The translations under genes and the position numbers were made by a program. Below are positions 26,075-33,954 of a stretch of DNA of 34,761 nucleotides, in pieces. Position 1 is the stretch's first letter, and the number at the start of each line of letters is the position of its first letter. The stretch covers positions 1 to 34,761 of the forward strand of contig JACRKG010000013.1 of NCBI GenBank assembly GCA_016215315.1, written 5' to 3'. The notes beneath the pieces were generated by a model that had not been told where the DNA came from, made no database searches, and was given only the letters and a program-made list of their open reading frames with translations. The stretch comes from Candidatus Woesearchaeota archaeon. Lineage in GTDB: Archaea > Nanobdellota > Nanobdellia > Woesearchaeales > ARS49.

Positions 26075-27316
26075 TCACCTTACAAAGTATTTTTTAGCCC
26101 AAAAAGGGCATTTTAACAGGCTGATTAATATGATAGTATTTAAAAATATTGTATATGGGAAGTAAAAAAACACCCCGAAAAGGCTTTTTAGGGTTATTTT
26201 TTCTTTAAACATCAAAATTGCTGAGAGCATCATTATTGTAGAAATTATTCCTGAAAGTACTCCGAAAATGCTGTAAATAGAGATTCCCCATTCTGGAATT
26301 TTGTAAACAACATAAACTGGTCCGGCAAGACTAAACCACCTGAACAAGTAATTGAACAGATTTGTTATGCTGTCCATGTTGTATGGAAGCCAATAATTTA
26401 TTTGGTACAAAATAATAGGTAATGAAAGAAAGGAATAAAAGCTCCACCAGAACTGATTAACAAACAAAAAAATTAGTGAAGGTGATTTTTCAAAAAACAA
26501 ATGCTTATTCTTAACTAAAGATTGTAATGTTCCAACCCACCAACGAGCTCTTTGATTGTACAAACCCATAAAAGTTGAAGGAGCCATTGTAGAACATAAA
26601 GCATTACTCACGTTAACTGTTCTGTAACCTGCATTTTTTACGTCGAGAGCTATATCCATATCTTCTGCAAGGGTGTCTTTTTTGAAAAATCCTACTTTTT
26701 CAAGAACACTTCTTCTGTAACAAGCAAGCGCGCCAAAAAACCAAATACCATCCTTGAATAGTTTTGAAAAACTTCCTCGGATCATATTATTATAAGAATA
26801 TTCTATGCTTTGAAAAGCACCCAACAAACCATCATTGTTTTTTACTTTACTGTTTCCTGTAGTTGCTCCAACGCTAGAATCAATGAACGGTCTTACTAAA
26901 TTTTTCAAACAATCTTGTTCAAGAATTGTGTCTGCATCAATTGTTAAAATAAATTCGTGGGAAGAATTTTTTGCTCCAAGATTTAGCGCTTCTGACTTGC
27001 CTTTATGAAGTTGAACAAAAAATTTCGTGCCGAAATTTTTTACAACTTCAATGGTTCTATCACTAGAACCATCGTCAACTACTATGACTTCTATTTTTTC
27101 TTTAGGATAATCTTGGCCATAAACAGACCTTAAACATTGAGAAATATTTTTTTCTTCATTATACGCAGGAATTATTACGCTAACATTGGGAGTGAATTTT
27201 TCGTAATTGATTGTTCTTTTTATCAAAGCAAACACAAAAACCGTGAAAATGAAGAAAAGAAATAAGAAAACTATGCTAAAAAATATCCCTGAAAAAAACA
27301 TCACTAAATCAGCCAT
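26075..27316 (-). CDS. Family 2 glycosyltransferase, processive type
   Basis: A 413-residue membrane GT2. N-terminal membrane helix at ~8-34, then VSVIIPAYNEEKNI, VVDDGSSDRT, TIDADT (metal site), LAEDMD and NQRARWW (Q-x-x-RW). Several C-terminal membrane helices follow (~285-405). It is a paralogue-type partner of the next gene and first in a three-gene operon (GT2, GT2, coiled-coil protein). AGAGG lies 6-10 nt before the ATG. Two perfect hairpins lie in its coding sequence (27017-27072). The product is likely an extracellular polysaccharide or lipid-linked glycan, and the acceptor is unknown. Confidence 0.93.
   Translation of the reverse strand: MADLVMFFSGIFFSIVFLFLFFIFTVFVFALIKRTINYEKFTPNVSVIIPAYNEEKNISQCLRSVYGQDYPKEKIEVIVVDDGSSDRTIEVVKNFGTKFFVQLHKGKSEALNLGAKNSSHEFILTIDADTILEQDCLKNLVRPFIDSSVGATTGNSKVKNNDGLLGAFQSIEYSYNNMIRGSFSKLFKDGIWFFGALACYRRSVLEKVGFFKKDTLAEDMDIALDVKNAGYRTVNVSNALCSTMAPSTFMGLYNQRARWWVGTLQSLVKNKHLFFEKSPSLIFLFVNQFWWSFYSFLSLPIILYQINYWLPYNMDSITNLFNYLFRWFSLAGPVYVVYKIPEWGISIYSIFGVLSGIISTIMMLSAILMFKEKITLKSLFGVFFYFPYTIFLNTIILISLLKCPFWAKKYFVR
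27017..27041. repeat. Perfect 11-bp hairpin in GT2 gene
   Basis: AAAAAATTTCG / CGAAATTTTTT around loop TGC, inside coding sequence and 9 nt from another hairpin. The paired arrangement mirrors that at 100-157. Confidence 0.6.
27051..27072. repeat. Perfect 9-bp hairpin in GT2 gene
   Basis: ATGGTTCTA / TAGAACCAT around a 4-nt loop. It falls on the DDGSSDRT motif, so the bases are strongly constrained by the protein as well. Confidence 0.5.
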
Positions 27317-27377
27317 ATATTGCCTCTTTTATTTATAGAATACTTTTAAACGTTTCTATTTATTAAAGTTTCCTATG

Positions 27378-27398
27378 ATTTTTTGCTTCGCAAAAAAT
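27378..27398. repeat. Hairpin in intergenic region, ATTTTTTGC type
   Basis: ATTTTTTGC / GCAAAAAAT around loop TTC. Its stem core matches the hairpins at 133-157 and 11654-11680. It lies between the divergent GT2 and DUF4190-like genes. Confidence 0.6.
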
Positions 27399-27420
27399 TT
27401 GAAGAAAAATTTATAATCTT

Positions 27421-27443
27421 ATGATTTTTCTTTGAAAAATCAT
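27421..27443. repeat. Hairpin overlapping the DUF4190-like start codon
   Basis: ATGATTTTTC / GAAAAATCAT around loop TTT. The 3' arm contains the first two bases of the ATG at 27442. A TATA (TTTATAAT, ~27410-27417) lies just before it, so only the 3' part would be transcribed from a leaderless start. Confidence 0.55.
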
Positions 27444-27681
27444 GACATCAAAAGACATGGCGGTTACATCAATAATACTTTCTGCATTATGTTGGATTCC
27501 ATTACTTAATTTTGCGATTGCTCCAGCAGCATTCTACACAGGACTAAAGGCTTTTTTAGAAATAAAGAAAAACTCAGCACAGCAAGAAGGAAAACTAATG
27601 GCAATCATAGGAATGCTTATTGGGATTTCAGTAACTGTTTTTAGTTATTCTTGGTTGGTTATTAGAATGATTAACCGTTAA
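27442..27681 (+). CDS. DUF4190-like small membrane protein
   Basis: A 79-residue protein with two membrane segments: ~6-34 (AVTSIILSALCWIPLLNFAI...) and ~53-75 (AIIGMLIGISVTVFSYSWLVI). Between them, LKAFLEIKKNSAQQEGKLMA fits the DUF4190 pattern (G/A-x-A-x-x-x-I/L before a conserved small-residue helix). The function of the family is unknown. Its stop overlaps the convergent radB stop in TTAA. Size and hydrophobic layout make the gene credible. Confidence 0.7.
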   Translation: MTSKDMAVTSIILSALCWIPLLNFAIAPAAFYTGLKAFLEIKKNSAQQEGKLMAIIGMLIGISVTVFSYSWLVIRMINR

Positions 27682-28340
27682 GCAGGACTTATTCCGTCAT
27701 CAACTATTTGGAAATAAATTTCTTTTTCTCCTGCTATTGACCTGTGTTTTTTTAGTATTATTTTTCTTTTGTTTTTGTGGAAATTTTGCAGTTCTATAAT
27801 ACATTTGCTTGAGTAAGCTAGTAAATCTCCGCCTATCATTTTTATTTGTGAATCTTCAAAAGCAGTATAAACTTGGTTAGTCATTAGTATTGGTATTTCT
27901 TTTTTTCTTGTGAGTTCTAATAAATTGTTTATTTGGTTCGCCAAAGTATCATTTGCTTCTCTTATGTGATCCTTTATTCGCATTAATCTATACAATGCAG
28001 TCATTGTGTCAACAACTAGTAAATTGAAATTTTCTACTTTTTTTATTTGCTCAAAGATTTTCTTTTGTTCTTCTAAATTAGTGGGCTTTAGGAATATCAT
28101 TTGGTCTAGTACTTCTTTATATCTTGGCGTTAATTGTTTGAGTCGGTCTAAAGAAACTCCTCCTTCTGTATCGACAAAAACAATTTTTCCTCCTCTCAAA
28201 GCAACGCTTATGCATGCAATTAAAGCCAATGTTGTTTTTCCTGATCCTGCAGGTCCATAAATTGTTGTAAGAATGTCAGTTTCATATCCACCTTCTAAAA
28301 ATCCATCCAATAAAGAAGATCCTGTGCTCATTTTAGCCAT
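27678..28340 (-). CDS. radB: RadB, archaeal RecA/RadA paralogue
   Basis: A 220-residue RecA-fold ATPase of normal RadB length and without the N-terminal HhH domain of RadA. Walker A GPAGSGKT (29-36), VFVDTEGG, Walker B LLVVDTMT, MTNQVY and the late GGDLLAYSSK loop are in place. RadB modulates RadA-dependent recombination. A TATA element (28363-28370) 26 nt upstream gives a leaderless start at the first ATG. An in-frame ATG three codons later is an alternative. It is divergent from the glycan membrane operon. Confidence 0.93.
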   Translation of the reverse strand: MAKMSTGSSLLDGFLEGGYETDILTTIYGPAGSGKTTLALIACISVALRGGKIVFVDTEGGVSLDRLKQLTPRYKEVLDQMIFLKPTNLEEQKKIFEQIKKVENFNLLVVDTMTALYRLMRIKDHIREANDTLANQINNLLELTRKKEIPILMTNQVYTAFEDSQIKMIGGDLLAYSSKCIIELQNFHKNKRKIILKKHRSIAGEKEIYFQIVDDGISPA

Positions 28341-28362
28341 ATTTGCTCATAAATGGATCAAA

Positions 28363-28370
28363 TTTATATA
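28363..28370. promoter_or_regulatory. Shared bidirectional TATA element
   Basis: TTTATATA, which reads TATATAAA on the other strand, lies in the 54-nt gap between radB (ATG at 28340) and the GT-C gene (ATG at 28395). Its centre is 26 nt from one start and 28 nt from the other, so one element could drive two leaderless mRNAs. Confidence 0.5.
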
Positions 28371-28394
28371 GTTTTTTTATTTTTAGTCTAAATA

Positions 28395-29885
28395 ATGGAA
28401 CAAAGGGGTAAATACTTGTTATTAGTACTGTTTTTAGTAGTTTTCTCAATAAGAGTCTATCTTTCATTCCAGAATCCTTTACTTAGCTCGGATGAGTCTT
28501 ATTTTCATGTTAGGCAAGTTGAAAACATCTTAAAAACAGGCAAACCCTTGTTTTATGATCCGCTTTCATGGAATGGCAGCAAACATCATTTTTATGCAAC
28601 TTTTAATTACTTAGCAAGCTTTTTTGCCTTGTTTATCAAAAAAGAAATTGTTTTCAAAGTATTGCCTCAATTATTTGCAAGTTTGTTATTGCTTCCAATC
28701 TATGGTATAATCATGAGAATGATTAAAAATGAAAATTTTGCCTTACTTAGTGCAGGAATGTCTGCATTTTTGCCAATGTTTTTTGTTAACACAATAAATA
28801 CTTTTACGCCCCTTACTTTTGCATTATTTATATTTTTTAGTTTGTACTATTTATTCTTGGATTTGGATAAACACATTTATTCTTACCTTTTTGTTTTAAT
28901 TTTGGGCAGTTTTTCACACCCATTAATCTTGCTTTTCAGTTTGTGCTTGTTAGGATATACTTTCTTTTCAAAAACTGAAGGAGTTAAATTACAAAACAAA
29001 GAAAGAGATATTATTTTGTTCAGCGTTTTTTTCCCTCTTTGGACTGGTTTTTTATTTTACAGAAATGCATTAATCATGAATTCAAAAGAAGTTGTTTGGC
29101 AAAATATCCCTCAACAAATGCTTGACTTGTATTTTCAAAAAGTTTCTTTATTGGATGGCCTGTATAGTATAGGTGTTGTGACTTTGATCCTTGGTTTATA
29201 TGCAAGCTATAATTACTTATTCGAACTGAGAGATAGACAAACATATTTGGCTTTAGGAAGCATTTTGGTTTCAGGTATTTTGTTGTGGCAAAAAATGATC
29301 CCAATAACAACTGGAAGTATTTTAATAGGTATTTTACTTTGCATACTTTCTGCAAGAAGTCTTCAAGACTTGTCATTTTTGATTAAAAAAACAAAAATTT
29401 CCACTCATCAGAACAAAATCTTTTCAGGAATAGTTTTGCTTTTTATAGTGACTGCTTTAGTTCCTGGATTTATTGATGCAAAAAACAAAGTAATAAATGA
29501 ACCCCCGGTAGAAACTATTGTTGCCCTGGATTTTATCAGAAATAATTTACCCCTGAACTCTACTTTTGTTGCTTTACCTAGTGAAGGAAACTACTTGAAT
29601 GGTTTGGGAAAAGTTAAAAACATAATTGATACAGATTTTTTATTAAAAGAAAGCAATTCTGTTTACAATGAAGTTAAAAGAATATTCTTAACACACTCTG
29701 CAACAGAGGCAGTAGAACTAATGAGCAAGAATAATGCAGACTATTTGTTAATAACAAAAGAAGCAAAAAAAGAGTTTAATTTAAAAAAATGGGCTCCCGG
29801 AGAAAGTGATTGTTTTGAATTAATTTACGATGTAGGAACAGAAATTTACAGAAAAACTTGCAGAAAGGTGAATACTTTTGAATAA
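28395..29885 (+). CDS. GT-C fold membrane glycosyltransferase (AglB/PMT-like)
   Basis: A 496-residue protein with about eleven membrane segments and an extracytoplasmic C-terminal domain (~365-496). The first external loop reads LLSSDESYFHVRQVENILKT followed by PLSWNGSKHHF, similar in layout to the DxxYHxR acidic motif and following loop of AglB/STT3 oligosaccharyltransferases. It is much shorter than AglB, and a WWDxG motif is not visible, so a lipid-linked sugar transferase of another GT-C type is possible. Its stop overlaps the TTG start of the next gene. It heads a three-gene membrane operon. Confidence 0.75.
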   Translation: MEQRGKYLLLVLFLVVFSIRVYLSFQNPLLSSDESYFHVRQVENILKTGKPLFYDPLSWNGSKHHFYATFNYLASFFALFIKKEIVFKVLPQLFASLLLLPIYGIIMRMIKNENFALLSAGMSAFLPMFFVNTINTFTPLTFALFIFFSLYYLFLDLDKHIYSYLFVLILGSFSHPLILLFSLCLLGYTFFSKTEGVKLQNKERDIILFSVFFPLWTGFLFYRNALIMNSKEVVWQNIPQQMLDLYFQKVSLLDGLYSIGVVTLILGLYASYNYLFELRDRQTYLALGSILVSGILLWQKMIPITTGSILIGILLCILSARSLQDLSFLIKKTKISTHQNKIFSGIVLLFIVTALVPGFIDAKNKVINEPPVETIVALDFIRNNLPLNSTFVALPSEGNYLNGLGKVKNIIDTDFLLKESNSVYNEVKRIFLTHSATEAVELMSKNNADYLLITKEAKKEFNLKKWAPGESDCFELIYDVGTEIYRKTCRKVNTFE

Positions 29886-31050
29886 GAAAGTATTTTTGGT
29901 CAGCATTCTAAGCTTAGCTTTAATCGGACTCACATTTTTATTAAGATATTCTTTAGATAATCTTCCATTTTATGGAACTGCCTCGTACATGAATAATCTA
30001 CCAAAAGAAATCTTCTTACCATTTATTTTTGGCATTGTAACCATAGTGATTCTCCATTTTATTACTAAAAAAATTGATTTCGATGAAGATTGCTTGTTTT
30101 TACTCATTTTCATAATTTCACCTGCTTTTGTTGGACTATACGCCTCATTGAATAATCAAGTAATAGTGTTATTTTTACTTCTCTTGGAGTTATTTTTCTA
30201 TTTAAGAAATAACTATTTAATGTTCATTTTTCCTCCTTTAATAGGATTTTTTGAACCACAATTTTCAATCATCCACCTGTTAATATTTTTGTTCTTGTGG
30301 AAAGATAAAGCAATAAATTTAGCATTACTATCCACTAATTTATTAACTGTGATTCTTCTCAAAAACTTTTATTTTTCATTTGATTTTTCTTTTATTAAAC
30401 TAATTTCTGAATTTGGCAGTTTTTACGGAGCGAGTTTTTTTGCTCTTTTCTTATCCATTTATGGTGTTGTAACACACTTTAAAGAGCACAAAAATAGCAA
30501 GTTTTTTGTTTTTTTAACACTATTGATGGCCATAATTGTATCATTTAAAGGCTTGGAGATTTTCTATCATGTGGTTATTAGTTATTTTTCTGCCATTGCT
30601 TTATACTACTTATACAATCGAGATTGGGAGCTTAAAGAGCTAAAATATGGTTTTATCATATTGTTTTTTGTTGCTATAACTTGTTCAACAATAAGCCAAA
30701 CAGTTTATTTGAGTAATCTTCCACCACACAAAAGCTTTGAAGTTTATGTTAAAAAATATTTAAGTCCTACAGATATAGTTCTAACTACTAAAGATATGAA
30801 AATTTGGATTGATTATTTTTCTAAATCAAAAACAATTGAAGGAAAACAAATTTTTGAAAAAGGAGATTTCAAAGAAATCGATAGATTCATCTATCAAAAT
30901 AAAATCACCCGCGTAGTTATACCTTCTTATGAAATAGGAATTAAATTCAGAGAAGACCAAGGATTTTTATTTTTCTTAACCAATAAAGAAAGATTTGAAA
31001 AAATACTATCCCAGAAAGATTTGCAGATTTGGAAAGTAAAAAATGAATAA
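29878..31050 (+). CDS. Polytopic membrane protein, GT-C related (predicted)
   Basis: A 390-residue protein with about ten membrane segments and a C-terminal soluble domain (~285-390: DIVLTTKDMKIWIDYF, ITRVVIPSYE). The start is TTG at 29878, chosen because GGTGA lies 8-12 nt upstream and the codon overlaps the preceding stop by 8 nt. It lacks a clear acidic catalytic loop like those of its neighbours, so it may be a degenerate or accessory paralogue. The C-terminal layout resembles that of the first gene of the operon. Function unknown. Confidence 0.75.
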   Translation: MNKKVFLVSILSLALIGLTFLLRYSLDNLPFYGTASYMNNLPKEIFLPFIFGIVTIVILHFITKKIDFDEDCLFLLIFIISPAFVGLYASLNNQVIVLFLLLLELFFYLRNNYLMFIFPPLIGFFEPQFSIIHLLIFLFLWKDKAINLALLSTNLLTVILLKNFYFSFDFSFIKLISEFGSFYGASFFALFLSIYGVVTHFKEHKNSKFFVFLTLLMAIIVSFKGLEIFYHVVISYFSAIALYYLYNRDWELKELKYGFIILFFVAITCSTISQTVYLSNLPPHKSFEVYVKKYLSPTDIVLTTKDMKIWIDYFSKSKTIEGKQIFEKGDFKEIDRFIYQNKITRVVIPSYEIGIKFREDQGFLFFLTNKERFEKILSQKDLQIWKVKNE

Positions 31051-32365
31051 AAAAAACAGTCAATGGTTGTTCTCAGCATTGGTTGTTATTGGAGTAATAA
31101 TAAAACTGTTTTTTTTATTACAACAAAAACCGTTGTGGTGGGATACTAGCGTTTACATAGGAATGACTAAATATATTACGAGTGGGGGTGCACAAGGATT
31201 GTGGGAACCATTAAGACCTCCGATTTGGCCTTTGATTATTTCTTTTTTCTCTTTTCTGGGATTACCATTGATATTTTTTGCTAAAATTACACAACTTCTT
31301 TTTAGTTTGGGAAGCGTTCTTTTAGTTTTTCTTATTGCAAAAAAATTATGGGGAACTGAAGAAGCAAGAATTGCAAGTCTTCTGTTGTTGTTCACTCCCG
31401 TGATTGTGTTTTATGAAGGCGTCATGCTTACCGAGATTCCGGCAGTTTTTTTTGGTGTTTTGGCAGTATATTTTTTAGTGAATGAAAAATATTTTTTAGC
31501 AGGAATATTTTCAGGAATTAGTTTTCTAACAAAATTTCCAATGGGATTGATCTTTCTAGGATTGGTAGTTTCTATTATTAGTTTTAAAAGAAATAACATT
31601 TTAAAATTGTTTTTTGGTTTTTTAATCCCAGTAATCATATTTTTGTTTGTGAATTTTCTAATTTATCAAGATCCATTATTACCTTTAAAAGAAGGCAGTG
31701 AAATTTTCGAGAAATCAAGTTGGTTTTATGAGAAAGGATCTAGTTATTATTTTATAGAATTAATAAAGGAAAACGTTTTTTTTATTTTTGGATTAATGGG
31801 TTTGTTTTTTTTGAGAAAAAGAAAAGAGTTGGCATTATCTTTAAGTTTCTTATTTTTATTTTTCTATTTCGGATACATTCCACACAAAGAAGTAAGATTT
31901 TATGTGCTCTTTTTGCCTTTTTTAGCATTAGTGAGCGCCAAAGGAATTGCCGAAATTCTTAAGTATAAATATTCAAAATTTATCTTATTTGCTTTGATTA
32001 TCTTATTCGTTCCTTTAGCTTACGGAAAATTTGTTGATTATTATAATTTTAAAGTTGGTTTCGATGAACAATATTACTCTTTGATAAAAAATTATGACAC
32101 AAAAGAAGCTTTAGTTTCAGATCCTAGGTTCACACTATTCTCAGATAAAAAATTAGACCTGCTTTATTACAAAGATTACGATGAACCAACAGTTATGAAA
32201 AAACTTCGGGATGCAGAATTAGTCATTACTAATACTTGCGATATTGTTTGTAAGAATTGTGAAATTAAAGAAAAAATGTTTGATTACTTAAAGAATAATT
32301 TTGCCACAGATTACAAAGAAGAAAAAAACAATTGTACTGTTTTTGTTTTTACTAGACAAACTTGA
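31043..32365 (+). CDS. Dolichyl-P-mannose mannosyltransferase-like (PMT_2/GT39)
   Basis: A 440-residue GT-C membrane enzyme with about eleven membrane segments. The first external loop PLWWDTSVYIGMTKYI has the catalytic Asp in a PMT_2/ArnT-like context, and LWEPLRPPIWPLI matches the usual RPPxxP segment. HKEVRFYVLFLPFLAL near residue 285 is typical of the family. The C-terminal ~100 residues form a small external domain with several cysteines (NTCDIVCKNCEIK). The ATG overlaps the previous stop by 8 nt. It likely moves a sugar from a polyprenyl phosphate donor to protein or lipid outside the membrane. Its end overlaps the convergent gene by 14 nt. Confidence 0.85.
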   Translation: MNKKNSQWLFSALVVIGVIIKLFFLLQQKPLWWDTSVYIGMTKYITSGGAQGLWEPLRPPIWPLIISFFSFLGLPLIFFAKITQLLFSLGSVLLVFLIAKKLWGTEEARIASLLLLFTPVIVFYEGVMLTEIPAVFFGVLAVYFLVNEKYFLAGIFSGISFLTKFPMGLIFLGLVVSIISFKRNNILKLFFGFLIPVIIFLFVNFLIYQDPLLPLKEGSEIFEKSSWFYEKGSSYYFIELIKENVFFIFGLMGLFFLRKRKELALSLSFLFLFFYFGYIPHKEVRFYVLFLPFLALVSAKGIAEILKYKYSKFILFALIILFVPLAYGKFVDYYNFKVGFDEQYYSLIKNYDTKEALVSDPRFTLFSDKKLDLLYYKDYDEPTVMKKLRDAELVITNTCDIVCKNCEIKEKMFDYLKNNFATDYKEEKNNCTVFVFTRQT

Positions 32366-32678
32366 TTTTAATGTCTTCAGTTTCTTTCGGAAGTCTTAAA
32401 ATATCTGTTGATGTCGTAGTAGAAGCACCCCAAGCATAATGTTTGTCAATAAGCATTGTTAAAGTTTTATTTTTATGCTCATATTTTACATGATTTGATT
32501 GTTCTCTTTGATTTAATCCTTCTTTAATATCATAAATATCATGCAGTCCAAAAAGAGAACCATACTCTACAACAAGAACATTTTTTTGTTCATTGTATTT
32601 AAGATTTAGAGAAGCTAAAAAGACGTTACCTTTTGTATTTTCAGCCAACAAAATATTAATTCGTTCTTTCAGGCTCAT
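32352..32678 (-). CDS. Hypothetical protein coupled to MBF1
   Basis: A 108-residue protein, mixed alpha/beta, without signal or membrane segment: SLKERINILLAENTKG, VLVVEYGSLFGLHDIYDI, TLTMLIDKHYAWGAS and a short basic end. I do not recognise it. The ATG overlaps the MBF1 stop (ATGA), so the two are translated together from one mRNA. Coupling to a transcription cofactor hints at a regulatory role, nothing more. Confidence 0.7.
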   Translation of the reverse strand: MSLKERINILLAENTKGNVFLASLNLKYNEQKNVLVVEYGSLFGLHDIYDIKEGLNQREQSNHVKYEHKNKTLTMLIDKHYAWGASTTTSTDILRLPKETEDIKIKFV

Positions 32679-33118
32679 TGTTTAAGCTTAACTATATCTC
32701 CTATTGTTAAAGGTCCAGAATGTTGTTTTTTTGCACTTAAAACATTAGTTGAAGCTTCCTCAACAAGAATCACATTGAGTAATTTCTCAAATTTTCTTGC
32801 AATCTCTATAGCAGGTTCTATATGTCCGGACTCGACTTTTTGAATAAATGATTCTTTTTCATTAAGTTTTTTAGCAAAATCTTCTTGATTCAAGCCAAGT
32901 TTTTCTCTAGCTTTTCTAATAATTTCAGAATAATCTGAAACAATTACTTCAATAACTTCGGGCTTTGCTTTAACTGGTCTACTTACTTGTTTGGGAGTTT
33001 CTACAGGCCTATAAACAGTTCCAAACTTTCCGCAAGCCTCACAAACATTTAATTCAGTGCCCTCTACTTTTGCTTTATACAGCCTAGAATCTCTACCACA
33101 AAGCTCGCAAACGCTCAT
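32675..33118 (-). CDS. mbf1: MBF1-type transcription cofactor
   Basis: A 147-residue archaeal multiprotein bridging factor. N-terminal zinc ribbon CELCG...CEACG (residues ~4-30), a variable linker, then a Cro/C1-type HTH (~70-125: YSEIIRKAREKLGLNQEDFAKKLNEKESFIQKVESG). MBF1 bridges regulators or TBP, and in archaea also associates with ribosomes. I start it at the ATG at 33118, since a TATA element (33141-33149) lies 27 nt upstream. The longer frame from 33157 would begin before the promoter and add a spurious hydrophobic tail. It is divergent from nop5. Confidence 0.93.
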   Translation of the reverse strand: MSVCELCGRDSRLYKAKVEGTELNVCEACGKFGTVYRPVETPKQVSRPVKAKPEVIEVIVSDYSEIIRKAREKLGLNQEDFAKKLNEKESFIQKVESGHIEPAIEIARKFEKLLNVILVEEASTNVLSAKKQHSGPLTIGDIVKLKQ

Positions 33119-33155
33119 AAAACACAATAAAAAGAACAAATATAAAAAGTTTTTC

Positions 33156-33193
33156 AATTTTTTTGAACTTACTAACGTTCGTTCAAAAAAATT
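33156..33193. repeat. 13-bp inverted repeat between mbf1 and nop5
   Basis: AATTTTTTTGAAC and GTTCAAAAAAATT flank a 12-nt spacer. The repeat sits upstream of both predicted TATA boxes (33141-33149 minus, 33206-33213 plus), so it is not transcribed from these promoters and is better read as a DNA site, perhaps for a dimeric regulator. Confidence 0.55.
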
Positions 33194-33205
33194 CTATATG
33201 TAAAA

Positions 33206-33213
33206 GTTTAAAA
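33206..33213 (+). promoter_or_regulatory. TATA box of the nop5-fibrillarin operon
   Basis: GTTTAAAA is centred about 27 nt before the nop5 ATG at 33237, predicting a leaderless mRNA. Confidence 0.5.
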
Positions 33214-33236
33214 ACATTCTCAAATTAGCACATTTA

Positions 33237-33953
33237 ATGGATAAATTTCAAGAGTTAAGAAACAAATACTTAAAATCAACAAAAGAAAAGGTAAGAACTA
33301 CTTCTTTTAGAGGTGACTTCATATTACAAAGTTTCAAAAGCATCAAAGAACTAGAGAATATAATAAATTTATTATGTTCCAAACTAAGAGAATGGTACGC
33401 TTGCTATTATCCTGAATTAGAAAAAAGTGCAAGAAATAATGAAGAATTTTTGAAAAAAATCATTGAAAATCCCGAAAGAAAAACCTCAATGGGAATGGAA
33501 GATTGTAATAAAGAAGATACTAGCATTTTAATTACATTCGCGAAAAACATAAAAAATTTATTTGAACAAAAAATAGAATTGGAAAAGTACTTAGAAAAAT
33601 TATTAGAAGATTTTTGTCCAAACATAAGAGCAATTGCTGGAAATACTATTACTTGCTTAATGATTGAACAGATGGGCAGCTTAAAGAAGTTAATGGGAAT
33701 GCCTGCATCAACAATACAAATATTGGGCGCAGAAAAAGCATTATTCAGGCACTTAAAAGGAGAAGGTAGAAGTCCTAAATTTGGATTTTTATACGGACAT
33801 GAATTAGTTAAGAAGAGCAGAGATAACAAAGGCAAAGTAGCAAAATTATTAGCAGACAAAATAAGCATAGCTGCCAAAATTGATTATTTTAAAGGAAAAT
33901 TTATAGGAGACAAATTAAGAAAGGAGGTAGAGGAAAAAAGCAAGTATTGTTAA
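33237..33953 (+). CDS. nop5: Short Nop5/Nop56-58 protein of the C/D RNP
   Basis: A 238-residue Nop5, the scaffold of box C/D RNPs that guide 2'-O-methylation. The coiled coil begins near residue 25 (FILQSFKSIKELENIINLL, LREWYACYYPEL), and the Nop domain follows with NTITCLMIEQMGSLKKL and the signature GAEKALFRHLKGEGRSPKFG. Archaeal Nop5 is usually 370-420 residues and starts with a ~100-residue domain that binds fibrillarin. Here that domain is missing. A TATA box 27 nt upstream of this ATG argues against a missed 5' extension. Fibrillarin follows after 1 nt. Confidence 0.93.
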   Translation: MDKFQELRNKYLKSTKEKVRTTSFRGDFILQSFKSIKELENIINLLCSKLREWYACYYPELEKSARNNEEFLKKIIENPERKTSMGMEDCNKEDTSILITFAKNIKNLFEQKIELEKYLEKLLEDFCPNIRAIAGNTITCLMIEQMGSLKKLMGMPASTIQILGAEKALFRHLKGEGRSPKFGFLYGHELVKKSRDNKGKVAKLLADKISIAAKIDYFKGKFIGDKLRKEVEEKSKYC

Positions 33954-33954
33954 A

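Noticed and set aside
33119..33157. N-terminal extension of MBF1 that looks like a signal peptide
   Set aside because: The extension covers the TATA box, and the zinc ribbon begins right after the ATG at 33118.
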